From Planctomycetota bacterium (GTDB taxonomy: Bacteria; Planctomycetota; Phycisphaerae; WQYP01): DNA of 7,514 nucleotides. The notes beneath the pieces are model-generated. The model saw nothing but the letters and a program-made list of their open reading frames with translations, did no database searches and was not told where the DNA came from. How positions within the stretch are numbered: the first letter of the stretch is position 1; each line of letters begins with the position of its first letter. The stretch is taken from contig JAKCCC010000078.1 of the NCBI GenBank assembly GCA_021838985.1, forward strand, positions 1 through 7,514. The letters run 5' to 3'. The translations under genes and the position numbers were made by a program. Below, one piece after another: positions 5,883 to 7,514 of the stretch.

Positions 5883-5888
5883 CATTAT
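5878..5888. promoter_or_regulatory. Palindrome ATAAT-C-ATTAT between divergent genes
   Basis: A perfect 5-base dyad around C5883 overlaps the plus-strand -10 and gives -10-like hexamers on the minus strand (GATAAT, GATTAT). It may be a two-way promoter element or a small operator. I found no good minus-strand -35. Confidence 0.4.
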
Positions 5889-5930
5889 CCATGAACAAGT
5901 CCCGCGCGATGGTTAGGCGCCCGCACGGCA

Positions 5931-5960
5931 CGGCCATGGCCACGCCTGAAAACATGGCCG
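5931..5960. repeat. 8-base inverted repeat in the Ppx/GppA leader
   Basis: CGGCCATG (5931-5938) pairs exactly with CATGGCCG (5953-5960) across 14 bases. It can form a leader hairpin that would hold the in-frame ATG codons at 5936 and 5954. There is no T-run after it. The rest of 5961-6109 shows no gene other than the possible N-terminal extension described for the Ppx/GppA gene. Confidence 0.4.
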
Positions 5961-6109
5961 CACTTAACCTCCCCGCGCCACGCCGCGCGCTCCCTTCAAG
6001 CCCCGCGAGGCCTCCGGCTGCAACAAGTCACCGCCGGCGACCCGGACAACACTACGGACCGCTTTCCGAAATTCCGCCTCCGGCTCGCCGGACCGCCACT
6101 CCGCACGGA

Positions 6110-7514
6110 ATGCGCATCGCCGCCATCGACATCGGCACCAACAGTTTGCACCTGGTGGTGGTGGAGGTGACGGCGGCATTGGATTTCCGCGTGCTGGCCT
6201 CGGAACGGGAATTTACTCAGCTGGGCGCGGGGGCGTTGGTTCACCATGTCCTTGAGCGTGCGGCCATGCGGCATGCGCTAAGCGTGCTGGGCCGATACGT
6301 GCGCGTGGCCCGGAATCTGCAATGCGACAGTGTTCTCGCCTACGCCACCAGCGCGGTGCGCGAAAGCGTTAATGGCGGCGATTTCGTGGAACTGGCCAAG
6401 GTTCGCTTGGGCCTGGACATTCGCGTCATTACCGGCCAGGAGGAAGCGCGGCTGATTTACCTGGCGGTGCGGCAAACGGTGGACCCGGCGGACGAGCCAG
6501 CGTTGATTATAGATGTTGGCGGCGGGTCGGCGGAATTTATTGTCGGGGTGGGCGGTCAGGCACGGTTTCTGGAAAGCTGTAAGCTGGGCGCCAGCCGCCT
6601 GACCGAACAATTTTTCAGCCACGATCCGCCGGCCAAGGCCGAGCTCAAGCACCTGCGCCGCCACCTGCAGGCCGTGCTTAAGCCGGTGCTGCTGCAGGTG
6701 TCCGCCTGGCGACCGCGCAAGTTCATCGGAACGTCGGGCCTGATGGAAAATCTGGCGGCCATGTGTGTCGCCCGCCACGCGGAAGATGAAGCCCGCCGCC
6801 GCGTGCGGACCGAACTGCGCCGCGATGATTTCCGATCCCTTTATAAAAAACTGCTGGCGATGGATTGGAAGCAGCGCCGGCGCTTGCCGGGCCTGGATCC
6901 GCGCCGCGCCCGCCAGATTGTAGCCGGGGCGGTGTTGGTCGACTATCTATTGACGCGGTTGGATATTCCGAAGCTCGAGGTCTCGGACCGGGCCTTACGG
7001 GAAGGTATGATCATCGATTACCTGCAGACCCACTGGCCGCAGGTGCGGCTGGCGGCGGAAATTATCGAACCGCGCCGCCGCAGCGTCGTGGAGCTGGGAC
7101 GCCGCTGCCATTACGATGAGCGCCATCATCAACAGGTGGCGCGCCTGGCGGTAGCTTTGTTCGACCAGCTCCGCGGGCTGCATCACCTGGGCCGGCCTTA
7201 TCGGGAACTGCTGGAATTCGCGGCCCGGCTGCACGACATCGGCTGGCATATTGGCCACAGCGGCCATCACAAGCACTCCTATTACCTGATTAAGAACGGC
7301 GATCTGGAGGGGTTCTCCCCGCTGGAGCTGGAACTCATCGCCAATGTCGCCCGTTATCATCGCCGCAGCAGCCCCAAGAAAAGCCATGCGGCTTACATGC
7401 AACTGCGGACTCCAGAGCGAACCATCGTGGACCGGCTGGCGGCACTGTTGCGCCTGGCGGAGGGCTTGGACCGCGGCCATTATGCCAATGTGCTGCGACT
7501 TCGAGCGGTGCGCC
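6110..7514 (+). CDS. Ppx/GppA phosphatase with HD domain, 3'-truncated by window edge
   Basis: 468 codons are seen and the frame runs off the right edge. The family hydrolyses inorganic polyphosphate (Ppx) or pppGpp (GppA) in the cytoplasm; the two cannot be told apart here. The N-terminal actin-like ATPase fold shows AAIDIGTNSLHLVV (4-17), YATSAVRES (78-86), TGQEEARLIY (108-117, with the catalytic Glu expected at 111-112), IIDVGGGSAEF (133-143), KLGASRLTEQF and FIGTSGLMENLA. Then come a helical region and an HD-type domain: HHQQVARLA (His339/340), RLHDIGW (His375-Asp376), GHHKHSYYLI (His386-His389) and RYHRR (His417). M6110 starts exactly at the family N-terminus but has no ribosome site. 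The frame is open upstream to the ATG at 5891, preceded by a stop at 5879-5881. That would add 73 Pro/Arg/Ala-rich residues and fits a leaderless transcript from the 5854-5882 promoter. It is divergent from the CHAD gene. Confidence 0.9.
   Translation, partial: MRIAAIDIGTNSLHLVVVEVTAALDFRVLASEREFTQLGAGALVHHVLERAAMRHALSVLGRYVRVARNLQCDSVLAYATSAVRESVNGGDFVELAKVRLGLDIRVITGQEEARLIYLAVRQTVDPADEPALIIDVGGGSAEFIVGVGGQARFLESCKLGASRLTEQFFSHDPPAKAELKHLRRHLQAVLKPVLLQVSAWRPRKFIGTSGLMENLAAMCVARHAEDEARRRVRTELRRDDFRSLYKKLLAMDWKQRRRLPGLDPRRARQIVAGAVLVDYLLTRLDIPKLEVSDRALREGMIIDYLQTHWPQVRLAAEIIEPRRRSVVELGRRCHYDERHHQQVARLAVALFDQLRGLHHLGRPYRELLEFAARLHDIGWHIGHSGHHKHSYYLIKNGDLEGFSPLELELIANVARYHRRSSPKKSHAAYMQLRTPERTIVDRLAALLRLAEGLDRGHYANVLRLRAVR

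Noticed and set aside
6278..6778. Minus-strand open frames over the Ppx/GppA gene
   Set aside because: They mirror the conserved actin-fold motifs on the plus strand and show no independent features.

Overview
The window is GC-rich, densely coding chromosomal DNA from a Gram-negative-type bacterium: it encodes an OmpA/MotB-type lipoprotein with a lipobox. The protein mix points to a planctomycete, most likely of the Phycisphaerae type. That mix is an N-terminal excisionase-type helix-turn-helix joined through an Ala/Pro-rich linker to a two-helix membrane anchor, a zinc-ribbon protein carrying a Suppressor-of-fused (SUFU) domain, and a CHAD protein next to a Ppx/GppA-HD protein. The taxonomic call is inference from protein style; the window has no rRNA or other marker gene.

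Layout, left to right. (1) 2-460 (+): the 3' part of an unrecognised single-pass membrane protein, cut by the left edge. (2) 461-773: a gene-free stretch with an A/T-flanked hairpin usable as a terminator on either strand, then a GC-rich segment able to fold into a branched RNA. (3) 774-1706 and 1746-2666 (+): a probable two-gene operon of a membrane-anchored HTH protein and an OmpA-family coiled-coil lipoprotein, suggesting a cell-envelope job. (4) 2667-3028: a gap with a near-identical 21-base direct repeat and possible remnant sequence. (5) 3029-3697 (+): a PmtA-like SAM-dependent methyltransferase. (6) 3698-3918: a short gap rich in GGCAAAAG-type repeats, including an 18-base tandem repeat and one arm of a 15-base inverted repeat. 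(7) 3919-4959 (+): zinc-ribbon/SUFU protein, converging with one base between stop codons on (8) 4961-5854 (-): a CHAD-domain protein. (9) 5855-6109: divergent control region with a good sigma70-type promoter lying over the CHAD start codon. (10) 6110-7514 (+): a Ppx/GppA phosphatase with an HD domain, cut by the right edge.

The clearest functional unit is the divergent CHAD / Ppx-GppA-HD pair. CHAD domains bind inorganic polyphosphate and Ppx/GppA enzymes hydrolyse polyphosphate or pppGpp, so this looks like a polyphosphate or stringent-response module with a shared control region. I found no convincing new multi-gene system. The items most worth following up are the structured 483-674 segment, the possible leaderless or N-terminally extended start of the Ppx/GppA gene, the zinc-ribbon/SUFU architecture and the repeat cluster at 3720-3949.
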